A DNA stretch of 64,000 nt from Mangrovitalea sediminis (lineage in GTDB: Bacteria; Pseudomonadota; Gammaproteobacteria; Pseudomonadales; Oleiphilaceae). Shown here one piece after another: positions 18,555-28,375 of the stretch. The position numbers and the translations under genes are program-made. Location: contig NZ_NTLB01000005.1 of NCBI RefSeq assembly GCF_002514725.1, positions 186,001 through 250,000 on the forward strand, in the 5' to 3' direction. The notes beneath the pieces were generated by a model that did no database searches, was not told the origin of the DNA, and saw only the letters and a program-made list of their open reading frames with translations. Position 1 is the first letter of the stretch, and every line of letters starts with the position of its first letter.

Positions 18555-19793
18555 ATGTTTAAGCCCTTACCGTTTTATATCGGTTTGCGTTACACCGCAG
18601 CCAAGCGCCGCAATCACTTTATTTCCTTTATTTCATTGATATCGATGCTGGGGTTGACCCTGGGCATCGCCGTGCTGATCACGGTCCTGTCCGTCATGAA
18701 CGGATTCGACCATGAATTACAGAAGCGCATCCTGGGTATGGTGCCCCATGCCGTGATTCGCAGTCAGGGGCCGATGACGGACTGGCGCCAGGTGGCAAAA
18801 ATTGCCAGCCAGGATCCTGATGTGGTGGGCACGGCCCCTTTCACACAGGTGCAGGGTATGGTGACTGAGCGAGGGCAGGTCCGGGGCATTCTGCTCAATG
18901 GAATCCTTCCTTCGATGGAGCCCAAGGTCTCCATTATCCAGAATCATATGATTGCAGGCAGTCTCAATGATCTGAAGCCCGGCAAGTTCGGCATTATCGT
19001 GGGCCAGTTACTGGCGCGATATCTGGATCTCTCGCTCGGCGATAAGGTGACGGTGATCCTGCCAGAGGCATCGCTGACACCGGCGGGAGTGTTACCGCGG
19101 CTTAAGCGGTTTACCGTGGTCGGCATCTTCAAGGTGGGAGCGGAGCTGGATGCGAACTACACGGTGATCAATATCGATGATGCAGAACGCATCCTGCATA
19201 CCGACGGCGTAGGCGGGGTGCGGCTGAAAGTGGATAACCTGTTCAAGGCCCCGATGATCGCGGAACGAATCGCCCAGAAGCTGCCAGGCATGCACTATAT
19301 CAGCGACTGGACCCAGACCCAGGGCAACCTGTTCCGCGCCATCGGTATGGAAAAGACGATGATCGGGTTGTTGCTGATGTTTATCGTTGCCGTGGCGGCT
19401 TTCAATATCGTCTCTGCGCTGGTGATGGTGGTCACCGACAAGCGTGCCGATATCGCGATCCTGCGGACCATGGGGGCGACGCCGGGCACCATACTGCGGA
19501 TCTTTATCGTTCAGGGGGCAGTGATAGGTCTCACCGGCCTGGTTGTCGGCGCCATTCTCGGCATCATTCTCGCGCTGAACGTGAGCGATATGTTCAACTG
19601 GCTGGAGCATGTGACCCACCATCAGTTCCTCAGTGCGGACGTCTATTTCATCAGCTATCTGCCCTCGCAGCTCAAGTGGTCCGATGTGGCCGTTATCTGT
19701 GGCTCGGGGCTTGCCATGAGCCTGCTGGCAACCCTCTATCCGGCATGGCGGGCATCAAAAGTGGATCCTGCGGAGGCATTGCGATATGAGTAA
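18555..19793 (+). CDS. lolC: Lipoprotein-releasing ABC permease LolC/LolE family
   Basis: Inner-membrane FtsX-fold permease that extracts outer-membrane lipoproteins and passes them to LolA. 412 aa. N-terminal helix (about 20-48, after RNHFISFISLISMLGLTLGI), a periplasmic domain of about 220 residues, and three C-terminal helices (about 270-405) with the signature DIAILRTMGATPGTI. Followed by lolD with an 8-bp overlap. Only one permease gene is present here, whereas E. coli has lolC and lolE; a homodimeric LolF-type transporter is possible, or the second gene is elsewhere. Confidence 0.95.
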   Translation: MFKPLPFYIGLRYTAAKRRNHFISFISLISMLGLTLGIAVLITVLSVMNGFDHELQKRILGMVPHAVIRSQGPMTDWRQVAKIASQDPDVVGTAPFTQVQGMVTERGQVRGILLNGILPSMEPKVSIIQNHMIAGSLNDLKPGKFGIIVGQLLARYLDLSLGDKVTVILPEASLTPAGVLPRLKRFTVVGIFKVGAELDANYTVINIDDAERILHTDGVGGVRLKVDNLFKAPMIAERIAQKLPGMHYISDWTQTQGNLFRAIGMEKTMIGLLLMFIVAVAAFNIVSALVMVVTDKRADIAILRTMGATPGTILRIFIVQGAVIGLTGLVVGAILGIILALNVSDMFNWLEHVTHHQFLSADVYFISYLPSQLKWSDVAVICGSGLAMSLLATLYPAWRASKVDPAEALRYE

Positions 19794-20472
19794 TGCGTTG
19801 GTTATCGACTGTCGCAGTGTTACCAAGAGCTACCGTGAGGGGCGGTCTACGCTGACCGTTTTCCATGATATTTCAGTGGAATTGGCTGCGGGAGAAACCC
19901 TCGGGATTGTGGGCAGTTCAGGTGCGGGCAAAACGACGTTGCTCAATTTGCTGGGGGGCTTGGATAAGCCCAGTTCCGGCGAAGTGCACGTTATGGGGCA
20001 GAACATCCATCGCCTGCGGGAAAAGCCCCGGGCAGCATTCCGCAATCGAACTCTTGGCTTCGTCTACCAATTTCACCACCTGTTGTCCGAGTTTACCGCG
20101 CTGGAAAATGTCGCGATGCCTTGCTTGCTGGGTGGCCGCTCAGTGGTGGAAAGCCGGCAAAGAGCCCGGGATATCCTGACACGGGTCGGCTTGGAGCCCC
20201 GGTTGGAGCACAAGCCGGCAGAGCTGTCAGGCGGGGAGCGTCAGCGTGTCGCCATTGCCCGTGCCCTGGTGAATGAACCCAAGTGTGTGCTGATGGACGA
20301 GCCTACCGGTAATCTCGACGAGGCGACCGCGGCGGGTGTACAGGCGTTGATTGAGGAGCTGAGCGCTCAACTGGCGACATCCTTCGTGATCGTGACGCAC
20401 GATAGCCAGCTGGCTGGCCGTCTGCAGCGGGTGTGCCGCTTGGAACAGGGGCGCTTGATCGCAGAACGGTAG
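19786..20472 (+). CDS. lolD: Lipoprotein-releasing ABC ATPase LolD
   Basis: ATPase subunit of the Lol transporter, 228 aa. Walker A GSSGAGKTTL (about 43-52), signature LSGGERQRVAIARAL, Walker B CVLMDEPTGNLDEATA. The Q-loop context FVYQFHHLLSEFTALENV is the LolD hallmark. Overlaps lolC by 8 bp, indicating coupling. Confidence 0.97.
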   Translation: MSNALVIDCRSVTKSYREGRSTLTVFHDISVELAAGETLGIVGSSGAGKTTLLNLLGGLDKPSSGEVHVMGQNIHRLREKPRAAFRNRTLGFVYQFHHLLSEFTALENVAMPCLLGGRSVVESRQRARDILTRVGLEPRLEHKPAELSGGERQRVAIARALVNEPKCVLMDEPTGNLDEATAAGVQALIEELSAQLATSFVIVTHDSQLAGRLQRVCRLEQGRLIAER

Positions 20473-20493
20473 CGTTTTGGGCGCGCGGGAAGG

Positions 20494-21006
20494 CTATCGA
20501 TGCTTTCGCCGTTCGCGCCAGTCGCGGCGAATCTTGCGTCTCCACAGCCAGTCGACGACGACAAAACTCGCGATACCAAAGCCCAGGCCCGCGATGACCG
20601 ATCCGGTATACAGGGGGACTCCCACTTCCATCAGGCGGTGGCTGATCCAGTTAAGGGACAGATGGAAGTCAAAAGGCAGGGTGGGTCTGCCCAGTAGCAG
20701 TGCTCCGAGCCGGTAATTGAAGTAGAAGATCGGAGGCATGGTCAGCGGGTTGGTGATCCAGACCAAGGCCACGGACAAGGGCAGGTTGGCATTCAACCAG
20801 AGTGCGAACAGGGCGGCCGGGATCATCTGAAACGGCATGGGTATAAAACACCAGAAGATACCGATCAGGCAGGCGCGTGCAATGGAATGCCGGTTGATAT
20901 GCCAAAGATTGGGTTCGTGCAGGATGTTGCCCAGAAAGTGCAGAGACTTGATGTTCCGGACTTTCTCCGGTGACGGCATATGTCGCTTGATGAAATCCTT
21001 GGGCAT
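20494..21006 (-). CDS. DUF2062 membrane protein
   Basis: 170 aa with about three membrane segments (residues 55-80, 85-105, 135-155). Contains WHINRHSIARACLIGIFWCF, PMPFQMIPAALFALWLNANL and WITNPLTMPPIFYFNYRLG, the core of DUF2062 (IPMPfq...NP.T..p.y...y..G). No enzymatic role is known. It is convergent with lolD (21 bp) and divergent from comEC (75 bp). The same position next to lolD/comEC is common in related genera. Confidence 0.85.
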   Translation of the reverse strand: MPKDFIKRHMPSPEKVRNIKSLHFLGNILHEPNLWHINRHSIARACLIGIFWCFIPMPFQMIPAALFALWLNANLPLSVALVWITNPLTMPPIFYFNYRLGALLLGRPTLPFDFHLSLNWISHRLMEVGVPLYTGSVIAGLGFGIASFVVVDWLWRRKIRRDWRERRKHR

Positions 21007-21081
21007 AGAACAGTCAGCCTACAGTGCCTTGACCGGTTTTTGACGAAATAAGGTAATACACAGTCGCAGGGAGCGAAGATA

Positions 21082-23379
21082 TTGCGCGCACGGATGATCG
21101 CGTTTTCGGGCGGGGTAATCTTACTGTATTGTGTCGGCACAATACCACCGCCCACCTACCTGTTTGGGGCTGCAGCGCTGCTGCTGTTGGTCGCATGGCG
21201 TGCTCGCGGCAGACGGGTGGCAGGGCTGTTTTGTTGCCTGTTGCTGGGGGCTTCATGGGCCGACTACCAGGCCCTGGTCCGATATAACGGGCGCTTGCCG
21301 GCAGCTGTGGAGCTAAAGCCTTTGATGGCGGAAGGCTACCTCTGCAGTCTTCCAGCCCCTGGTGCCTACGGAGCTGTCCACTTCGATTTCTGCGTTACCC
21401 GCTGGCCTCAAACTTCATTATTGTCGCAGCCAGCTCGCATACGCCTCACACGCTATCACGCGAAGCCCTCAGATATCCCGGATCAGGCCCGTCTTGTCGT
21501 TCGGTTGAAGCGCCCCCATGGCGAAGTCAATCCATCGGGTTTTCGCTATGAAACCTGGCTCTTTCGCCACGGTTACCTGGCAACAGGTTCAGTGCGAACG
21601 ATCGAGCCGGGCAGGGGCCACTGTGGACCTTCCTGTCATTTCGATGAATGGCGTCGGCACCTGGTTCTGCGCTTTGAACAGCGATACCCCCATCTTGACC
21701 AGCAGCCGCTTGTGGAGTCGCTGCTATTTGGCGTGCGCGCCCGGATTACCTCATCGCAATGGCAGGTTTTGCAGCGCACGGGCACGATTCACCTGATTTC
21801 GATCTCTGGCCTGCACGTGGGGCTGCTGGCGGCATTGACGGGATGGCTGAGTCGTTATGTTTGGCTGCTGCTGTGTGGTCAACGCTTCCCGCCTTCGTGG
21901 CAGCGTCGTTTCGTTGTTATTTCGGTATTGGTTAGCAGTGGGTTTTACGCGGCCCTGGCAGGGTTTTCGATACCGACACAGCGAGCACTGATCATGGTGG
22001 CGGTTGGGCTGGCAGCCTATTTATCGGGGCGTCGGTTGAGTTTGTGGACAGCCTGGTGGACGGCGCTTTGCCTGGTGCTGCTGATCGACCCGCTCGCGCC
22101 TTTGGATTTGGGCTGCTGGCTATCGTTCTGCGCTGTGGCCAGCCTTCTGTTCGCGTTTGGCGGTCGCCTTCGGCCGTCATCGTCCGTGGGTAGCCTCATC
22201 GTTGCGCAGATTGCGATTGGTGCCGGGCTGCTTCCTGTCCTGATGGCCATGGGATTACCTGTGGCGAGCCTGGGTTTCCTGGTGAACCTTTTGGCGATTC
22301 CCTGGGTGTCATTGTTGGTGATGCCATTACTTTTTGTCGCTGTGCCGCTGGGAATGACATTTCCTTTTCTGGCGGGACCCTTGAGTGTCCTCATGGATGC
22401 GGTGTTAGGGTTGTGGTGGCAGGGTCTGAGTTGGTCGTCAGCGCACAGTGACCTCCTGTTCCCGGTCAGCGTTACGGTTGCTCTCGGGGTTGCGGCAACC
22501 ACCATGATGATGCTTTGGCCGGTCTCGAGGTTCTACCGCATGGTTGCTGCTATAACCTTGCTGATCGTATTGACCCCGCTGTTGCCGGAATGGCGTCGAA
22601 ACAGTGTGGTGTCCGGGGTAACCATGCGGGTCTTTGATGTCGGGGAGGGAACTTCGGTATTGCTGCGCTCGGGGCGTCATGCGGTGCTTTACGGTGTGGG
22701 GCCGGGATCACCGGATGGGTATAACGCTGCCAGTCAGGTGATTCTGCCGAGCCTTGCCGCATTGGGAGTGCGGCGATTGGATGCGCTGGTGATGAGTCGT
22801 GCTGACTGGAACCACCGACTGGATGCGAAACTGCTCGAAAATGGCGTTTGGGTCGAAAGGGTGATCAGTCCAAAAGCGACGGAGCCCGAACTCGCCTGTA
22901 AAGCTGCACCCGCTATGGTGCTGGGCGATATGGTATTGACCTTCTGGGCACCCCCCAGGGCGGGCGATCGAGAGAGGAGTGCCTGCGTGACACGCGTCGA
23001 AACGGCCGGCGGCGATGTGATGCTGGCGGGCGATCTTTCCGTGGCTGGCGAGAGGTGGCGGTTGAGCCGCCCCAATCGGCCGGCTCCGGTCAGGATTCTG
23101 GTGGCCGGTCGGGCCGGCAGCGCTACCGGCTCATCGTTACCTTGGGTGAGGGCGCTTGAGCCTGAATGGGTGGTGTTTGCGGCAGGCTACCGAAACCCTT
23201 ATCACCATCCGGCCGCATTGGTAGTACGCCGTTATCGGCAGGCCGGGGCTCGGATACTCGAAACAGCGAAGAGAGGGAGTCTCCATTTTCGCTGGAAACG
23301 CGATCATATTGTGGTTTCCGGTACCCGGGATCAGGCCGCATTTTGGATAGAAAAGACACAGTTGGGGGCGGGATCTTGA
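21082..23379 (+). CDS. comEC: DNA internalization protein ComEC/Rec2, with degenerate MBL domain
   Basis: 765 aa; the start is TTG 21082 with GGGAGCGAAG before it. N-terminal DUF4131-like region with two helices (1-60), then the ComEC competence channel (about 215-480) with the conserved HLISISGLHVGLLAAL at about 236-251 and FSIPTQRALIMVAVGLAAYL at about 295. The C-terminal metallo-beta-lactamase-like domain (about 510-755) is recognisable (VFDVGEGTSVLLRSG, ILPSLAALGVRRLDALVMS). Its metal ligands look lost: the usual SHxDxDH is SRADWNH (about 570), D-T-G-P is GVGP, and PHHGSxTSS is AGRAGSATGSS. DNA import by the channel may persist without nuclease activity. Codon usage is like its neighbours. 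Confidence 0.93.
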   Translation: MRARMIAFSGGVILLYCVGTIPPPTYLFGAAALLLLVAWRARGRRVAGLFCCLLLGASWADYQALVRYNGRLPAAVELKPLMAEGYLCSLPAPGAYGAVHFDFCVTRWPQTSLLSQPARIRLTRYHAKPSDIPDQARLVVRLKRPHGEVNPSGFRYETWLFRHGYLATGSVRTIEPGRGHCGPSCHFDEWRRHLVLRFEQRYPHLDQQPLVESLLFGVRARITSSQWQVLQRTGTIHLISISGLHVGLLAALTGWLSRYVWLLLCGQRFPPSWQRRFVVISVLVSSGFYAALAGFSIPTQRALIMVAVGLAAYLSGRRLSLWTAWWTALCLVLLIDPLAPLDLGCWLSFCAVASLLFAFGGRLRPSSSVGSLIVAQIAIGAGLLPVLMAMGLPVASLGFLVNLLAIPWVSLLVMPLLFVAVPLGMTFPFLAGPLSVLMDAVLGLWWQGLSWSSAHSDLLFPVSVTVALGVAATTMMMLWPVSRFYRMVAAITLLIVLTPLLPEWRRNSVVSGVTMRVFDVGEGTSVLLRSGRHAVLYGVGPGSPDGYNAASQVILPSLAALGVRRLDALVMSRADWNHRLDAKLLENGVWVERVISPKATEPELACKAAPAMVLGDMVLTFWAPPRAGDRERSACVTRVETAGGDVMLAGDLSVAGERWRLSRPNRPAPVRILVAGRAGSATGSSLPWVRALEPEWVVFAAGYRNPYHHPAALVVRRYRQAGARILETAKRGSLHFRWKRDHIVVSGTRDQAAFWIEKTQLGAGS

Positions 23380-23461
23380 GGAACGGGATTCATTGTTGCG
23401 ATTCGGCTGTGTCACTGTGCTAAAGTATCGCGCGGCTTGATTGACTTCATGGAGACTTCGC

Positions 23462-24088
23462 GTGTTAGAGCTGTTGAAAGCCGGCGGTATCGTCATGATT
23501 CCCATCGTGGCTTGTTCGATCCTCGCACTGGCCATCGTTTTGGAACGTTTCTGGACATTGCGGACCAGTCGGATCGCCCCCAAGGACACTATAAAAGAGC
23601 TTTGGCGCTGGATTAAACGCAAAGAGCTGAATTCGCGAAAGCTCAAAGCGCTGCGTGAATCTTCACCGTTGGGCCGAATCCTTTCTGCGGGCCTGATGAA
23701 CGCCAAGCATGGCCGCGATGTGATGAAGGAAAGCATCGAGGAAGAGGCTGCACAGGTGGTACATGAGCTGGAGCGGTTCCTCAACGCTTTGGGTACCATT
23801 GCGGCCATCTCGCCGTTGCTGGGTCTTCTGGGTACCGTTGTCGGCATGATCCAGGTGTTTTCGGAGATCTCACTGGCGGGGATCGGTAATGCCGACAACC
23901 TGGCAGGCGGTATTTCCCAGGCGCTGATCACCACGGCTGCCGGTCTGACAATCGCCATACCCACCCTGATTTGCCATCGTTACTTCGTGGCACGCGTCGA
24001 CGCCATCGTCGTCGGCATGGAACAGGAAGCGGTGAAACTCGTGGAAGTCGTCCACGGTGATCGTGAGATTGACGCCGAGGGAGAATAA
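23462..24088 (+). CDS. exbB: MotA/TolQ/ExbB proton channel family protein
   Basis: Inner-membrane stator subunit using the proton motive force, 208 aa. Start set at GTG 23462, with GGAG 7 nt upstream; an in-frame TTG at 23441 is also possible. Three helices: about 7-30 (GGIVMIPIVACSILALAIVLE), about 110-135 (LGTIAAISPLLGLLGTVVGM) and about 150-180 (ALITTAAGLTIAIPTL). The family motif SPLLGLLGTVVGMI is intact. Paired with exbD 5 bp downstream. Likely energises a TonB-type receptor or a related complex; TonB itself is not in the window. Confidence 0.93.
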   Translation: MLELLKAGGIVMIPIVACSILALAIVLERFWTLRTSRIAPKDTIKELWRWIKRKELNSRKLKALRESSPLGRILSAGLMNAKHGRDVMKESIEEEAAQVVHELERFLNALGTIAAISPLLGLLGTVVGMIQVFSEISLAGIGNADNLAGGISQALITTAAGLTIAIPTLICHRYFVARVDAIVVGMEQEAVKLVEVVHGDREIDAEGE

Positions 24089-24093
24089 GCACC

Positions 24094-24522
24094 GTGAAAT
24101 TCAAGCGTCAGGCTTCCCGCGGTGAGTCGCTGGTCGATATCACACCGCTGATCGATGTGGTGTTCCTGCTGCTGATCTTTTTCATGGTGTCGGCAACCTT
24201 TACCCGGGAAAGTCACCTGAAAATCGATCTGCCCCAGGCGGATGGCCAGCAAGGCAAGATTGAAAAGCTCAATGTCGATGTCATCATCGATGCCAAGGGC
24301 AATTTCTCGGTCAACGATCGGCCGCTGGTCAACAACCAGCGCGATACCTTGAAACGTGCGGTCGAAAAAGTGGCAAACGGCAATCACAAGATTCCTTTCG
24401 TGATAACCGCCGATGCGATGACTCCGCACGAGTATGTGGTTCGGGCAATGGATGTGGCTGGCCAACTGGGGTTCGTGCGACTCAGTATCACCACCAAGCG
24501 TGGCAACGATAACGGCAAATAA
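24094..24522 (+). CDS. exbD: ExbD/TolR family protein
   Basis: 142 aa, GTG start at 24094. One N-terminal helix (about 18-40) with the essential Asp in ITPLIDVVFLLLIFFMVSATF, then a periplasmic domain ending LGFVRLSITTKR. It partners the upstream ExbB. Followed by a G+C-rich stem and msbA. Confidence 0.95.
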   Translation: MKFKRQASRGESLVDITPLIDVVFLLLIFFMVSATFTRESHLKIDLPQADGQQGKIEKLNVDVIIDAKGNFSVNDRPLVNNQRDTLKRAVEKVANGNHKIPFVITADAMTPHEYVVRAMDVAGQLGFVRLSITTKRGNDNGK

Positions 24523-24529
24523 TCGCCCG

Positions 24530-24548
24530 CCCGTGCACTAGGCACGGG
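24530..24548 (+). other. Stem-loop between exbD and msbA
   Basis: CCCGTGC (24530-24536) pairs with GCACGGG (24542-24548) with a 5-nt loop. There is no uridine tract, so it is more likely an mRNA processing or attenuation stem than a terminator. Confidence 0.4.
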
Positions 24549-24572
24549 CCCTCCGGAGTCCACTAGAGTTTC

Positions 24573-26315
24573 ATGTCTGACGAAAACGCGTCTCACTGGC
24601 AGATCTATAGGCGTCTGCTGACTTATCTCAAACCGCTCTGGTTTGCTTTCATGCTGGCTGTCATTGGCAACGGTATTTATGCCGGTGCCTCGACAGCTAT
24701 GGCCGCGGCGATGGAGTTCGTCATCAAGGCGGTTCAGGAGCCTTCCCACCACAGCCGGGTACTGGTCTGTTTGCTGATTGTTGCGGTATTTCTGATGCGC
24801 GGCGTCGGTACTTTTTTTGGCCAGTATTTCATGGCCAAGGTGGCCCGTAGCATCGTCAACGAAATGCGGACCGAGATCTTCAACCACTTCCTGAAGCTGC
24901 CCTGTGGGTTTTTCGAAGACCATGCCTCTGGTCATTTGGTCTCGAAGATCACGTATAACGTGGAACAGGTGACCGGGGCCGCAACCAGTGCCATTACGGT
25001 CATGCTGCGCGAAGGACTGACGGTCGTCGGGCTGGTGGGGTTCATGTTCGTGACCAATTGGCGACTGTCGCTCATCTTCCTGGCATTGGGGCCGCTCATC
25101 GGTGGCATCATCAGCTATGTCAGCAAACGCTTCCGAAAGCTGAGCCGACGGATTCAGAGTTCGATGGGCGATGTGACCCATGTTGCGTCTGAGGCCATCA
25201 ACGGCTACCGCGTCGTAAGGATCTTCGGTGGCGAGAGCTACGAAGAGGTTCGTTTTCGCGAGGTTAGCGAGAATAACCAGCGACAGAGCATGAAGATGGC
25301 GTTGACCCAGGCGATCAGCACGCCGGTCGTCCAGGTCCTGGTGGCTATCGCTATCGCACTACTTGTCTGGTTGGCGCTGGCGCCTTCGGTACAGGGGCAT
25401 ATGACCACCGGACAGTTCGTCGCGTTTATCACAGCGGCGACGACGCTGGCCAAACCCATCCGTCAGCTGACTTCGGTACATTCCCAGGTGCAACAGGGGA
25501 TTGCTGCCGCGCAGGATGTATTCGAGAATCTTGATGTCCCTATTGAGGCCGATGAAGGGTCTCTTGAGCCGCCGCGCGTTAGGGGTGATATTCGTTTCGA
25601 CCAGGTGCGTTTCCGTTACCGGTCTCAATACGAAGACGTGCTCAAAGGCATCGATCTCGACATTCGCGCAGGGCAGACCGTGGCGCTGGTCGGTCGGTCC
25701 GGAAGTGGCAAGTCAACATTGATTAGCCTGCTACCCAGGTTCTACGATTTTACGGGCGGAAATATCCTTATCGATGGCATGCCCCAGCGGGATCTGACAC
25801 TGGCTGCATTGCGTCGGCAGATGTCGCTCGTTACGCAGCAGGTGGTGCTGTTTAACGACACTATCGCCAACAACATTGCTTATGGCGTGCTACGGAATAC
25901 CTCTAAAGAGGAGATTCGCGAGGCGGCCCGCAAGGCGTATGCGCTGGAGTTTATCGAAAGGCTGCCGCAGGGCTTCGATACGCTGATCGGTGATAACGGT
26001 GTCATGCTCTCCGGAGGCCAACGGCAGCGTCTGGCCATTGCCCGTGCGTTGCTGAAGGATGCTCCTATCCTCATCCTGGACGAAGCAACCTCTGCCCTGG
26101 ATACCGAATCCGAGCGTCAGATTCAGGCGGCACTCGAGACCGTGATGCAGGGGCGTACCACACTGGTGATCGCCCACCGGCTGTCCACCGTCGAAAATGC
26201 CGACCGGATCCTGGTGATGGATGCCGGGCAGATTGTCGAATCCGGAAGTCACAGTGAGTTGCTGGCGTTGGACGGGCAATACGCTCAGCTCTACCAGATG
26301 CAATTCAGCGATTGA
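24573..26315 (+). CDS. msbA: Lipid A export ABC transporter MsbA
   Basis: Homodimeric exporter flipping core-lipid A across the inner membrane, 580 aa. Six-helix transmembrane domain at about 15-320, nucleotide-binding domain at about 335-575 with Walker A GRSGSGKST (about 377-385), signature MLSGGQRQRLAIARAL and Walker B ILILDEATSALD. The next gene, lpxK, overlaps its stop or starts 3 bp after it; this msbA-lpxK pairing is conserved in Proteobacteria and supports the assignment over other type-VI exporters. Confidence 0.97.
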   Translation: MSDENASHWQIYRRLLTYLKPLWFAFMLAVIGNGIYAGASTAMAAAMEFVIKAVQEPSHHSRVLVCLLIVAVFLMRGVGTFFGQYFMAKVARSIVNEMRTEIFNHFLKLPCGFFEDHASGHLVSKITYNVEQVTGAATSAITVMLREGLTVVGLVGFMFVTNWRLSLIFLALGPLIGGIISYVSKRFRKLSRRIQSSMGDVTHVASEAINGYRVVRIFGGESYEEVRFREVSENNQRQSMKMALTQAISTPVVQVLVAIAIALLVWLALAPSVQGHMTTGQFVAFITAATTLAKPIRQLTSVHSQVQQGIAAAQDVFENLDVPIEADEGSLEPPRVRGDIRFDQVRFRYRSQYEDVLKGIDLDIRAGQTVALVGRSGSGKSTLISLLPRFYDFTGGNILIDGMPQRDLTLAALRRQMSLVTQQVVLFNDTIANNIAYGVLRNTSKEEIREAARKAYALEFIERLPQGFDTLIGDNGVMLSGGQRQRLAIARALLKDAPILILDEATSALDTESERQIQAALETVMQGRTTLVIAHRLSTVENADRILVMDAGQIVESGSHSELLALDGQYAQLYQMQFSD

Positions 26316-26317
26316 CC

Positions 26318-27313
26318 ATGCGCTTCAATGTCGACAGGCTTTGGTACCGGCGCGCGCGTCCGCTATTGATACTGGCGCCGCTGGCCTGGTTGTTCGGTGT
26401 GATCGTGCGTCGGCGGCGTTTGCGCTACCGCACAGGAAATTCCGCTTCATATCGCTCTTCCTTGCCGGTCATTGTGGTGGGCAACATCACCGTGGGCGGC
26501 ACCGGCAAATCGCCACTGACGGCCTGGTTGGTGGAATTCCTCAAGCGTCAGGGTAAGCGCCCGGTGATTGTCAGTCGCGGTTACGGCGGGCGGGCGGACT
26601 ACTACCCCTGTGTGATCGATGCCCATAGCCGCCCGGAAACCGTGGGAGATGAGCCGCTGATGCTCGCCCGCCTTACCGGTGTTCCTGTCGTTGTAGACCC
26701 TCAGCGTGCGAGAGCAGCCGCCTATGTGCAGGAGAGGAGTCTGGGCGATATCATCGTCTGTGACGACGGTCTGCAGCACTATGCGCTTCAACGTGATGTC
26801 GAAATCGTTGTTTTTGACGGTCAGCGTGGCGTCGGCAATGGCATGCTGTTACCGGTAGGGCCGTTGAGAGAACCTTTGGCGAGGGCTGTTGAAGCTGATT
26901 TACTGGTCGCCAACGGCGGTGTACCTGCAACGCTCAGTGGCTTGCCGATCCATGAGATGCGATTGGCTCCGCGGCAGTTACGACGGGTGTCGACAGGGGA
27001 GACTGCGCCCTTGGAGTGGTTGCACGGGCAGACCGTACATGGCGTCGCCGGCATCGGGAATCCCGCTCGATTTTTTGATACGCTGACGAAACTCGGTGCC
27101 AATGTTATTCCCCATCCGTTGCCGGACCATTATCGGTTGACAGCGTCCGATATTGATTATCTGGGAGAGGTCGTTATGACCGACAAGGATGCCGTCAAAT
27201 GCGAGGCCTTTGCTGGAGAGCGGGCGTGGGCGCTTGAAGTCAATGCCGAATTGGGCAGCGAGTTTGTGTCGGCACTCAAAACGGTTCTGCGGGCAAAAGG
27301 CCTCTTGAAGTAA
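26318..27313 (+). CDS. lpxK: Tetraacyldisaccharide 4'-kinase
   Basis: Phosphorylates the 4' position of the lipid A precursor disaccharide. 331 aa from ATG 26318; a TTG at 26312 overlapping the msbA stop adds two residues. P-loop [19 protein letters not shown] at about 50-68, and [19 protein letters not shown] at about 150-168 with the catalytic Asp region. Membrane-anchoring helix near residues 10-32. Normal length. Confidence 0.96.
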   Translation: MRFNVDRLWYRRARPLLILAPLAWLFGVIVRRRRLRYRTGNSASYRSSLPVIVVGNITVGGTGKSPLTAWLVEFLKRQGKRPVIVSRGYGGRADYYPCVIDAHSRPETVGDEPLMLARLTGVPVVVDPQRARAAAYVQERSLGDIIVCDDGLQHYALQRDVEIVVFDGQRGVGNGMLLPVGPLREPLARAVEADLLVANGGVPATLSGLPIHEMRLAPRQLRRVSTGETAPLEWLHGQTVHGVAGIGNPARFFDTLTKLGANVIPHPLPDHYRLTASDIDYLGEVVMTDKDAVKCEAFAGERAWALEVNAELGSEFVSALKTVLRAKGLLK

Positions 27314-27404
27314 AATTTGCTCCAGAAATTTCGCTCCAGAAATAAAGTGGCGCGGGAGCACGGCATTTGGCGTATTCCGGACATTCATACAGGTAGAACC
27401 ATCA

Positions 27405-27593
27405 ATGGATAAGAAACTACTGGCCTTGCTGGCCTGTCCCGTTTGCAGGGGTGAGTTGAAACTGGATAAAGAGCGTCAGGAACTGATCTGTCGTGCAGAC
27501 GGTATGGCATTCCCCATCCGGGATGGGATTCCGGTCATGCTGGCGACTGAAGCCCGGACACTGACCTCGGACGAGCGTCTGGCCAAGTCCTGA
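27405..27593 (+). CDS. Trm112/UPF0434-family small protein
   Basis: 62 aa. [20 protein letters not shown] and [11 protein letters not shown] are typical of the YcaR/UPF0434 family, which is structurally like eukaryotic Trm112. One CxxC (CPVC) is present. Always near lpxK and kdsB in Gammaproteobacteria. Function not established. A 91-bp gap separates it from lpxK, then kdsB starts 14 bp downstream. Confidence 0.93.
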   Translation: MDKKLLALLACPVCRGELKLDKERQELICRADGMAFPIRDGIPVMLATEARTLTSDERLAKS

Positions 27594-27607
27594 TCCGGAG
27601 CATCTGC

Positions 27608-28375
27608 ATGGCTTTTTCCGTTGTGATTCCTGCGCGTTACGCGTCCACTCGTCTTCCCGGGAAACCCCTGCTGGAGATTGGCGGAAAGCCGATGATTCAG
27701 CATGTCTACGAGCGAGCGAGTGAAAGCCAGGCTTCCGAGGTTGTCATTGCCACCGATGATGCGCGGATATACCAGGTGGCAGAGTCCTTTGGTGCCAGGG
27801 TCGTCATGACCGCAGCCACGCACAATTCCGGCACTGATCGCCTGGAAGAGGTGGCGTCCCGCCTGGGATATGCAGACGACCATATCGTGGTCAACGTTCA
27901 AGGGGATGAACCGCTGATCCCGGCCGCGTTGATCAATCAAGTCGCGGACAATCTGGCGACTGAGGCCGAAGCGAGCATTGCAACGCTTTGCGAACGGATT
28001 CATGACCGGGAGTCGGTCTTCAATCCCAATGTGGTTAAAGTGGTTTTCGATCATAAGGGGATGGCGCACTATTTCAGCAGAGCGACCATTCCCTGGGCTC
28101 GGGACGACTTCGCGAAGGGCCAGCCGGCAAGCTTGCCCGATCATGTTCGCTGGTATCGTCATATCGGAATCTATGCCTATCGCGTCAGCTTGTTGAAGGC
28201 GTTTGTGGAATGGGAACCGGCCCCGCTGGAGGTGACTGAGGCCCTTGAACAGTTGCGTGCACTCTGGAACGGCGCACGTATCCATGTGGCCGAGGCGGGC
28301 GTCACGCCAGCACCGGGCGTGGATACTGAGGCCGATCTGGAGCGTGTCCGCGCTATTCTGGAGAAGCGTCCATGA
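27608..28375 (+). CDS. kdsB: 3-deoxy-manno-octulosonate cytidylyltransferase
   Basis: Activates Kdo as CMP-Kdo for LPS inner-core synthesis, 255 aa. N-terminal nucleotide-binding motif [16 protein letters not shown], then [21 protein letters not shown] with the metal-binding Asp, and [17 protein letters not shown] overlap with the phosphatase gene. Places a lipid A/Kdo gene cluster (msbA-lpxK-kdsB) here. Confidence 0.98.
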   Translation: MAFSVVIPARYASTRLPGKPLLEIGGKPMIQHVYERASESQASEVVIATDDARIYQVAESFGARVVMTAATHNSGTDRLEEVASRLGYADDHIVVNVQGDEPLIPAALINQVADNLATEAEASIATLCERIHDRESVFNPNVVKVVFDHKGMAHYFSRATIPWARDDFAKGQPASLPDHVRWYRHIGIYAYRVSLLKAFVEWEPAPLEVTEALEQLRALWNGARIHVAEAGVTPAPGVDTEADLERVRAILEKRP

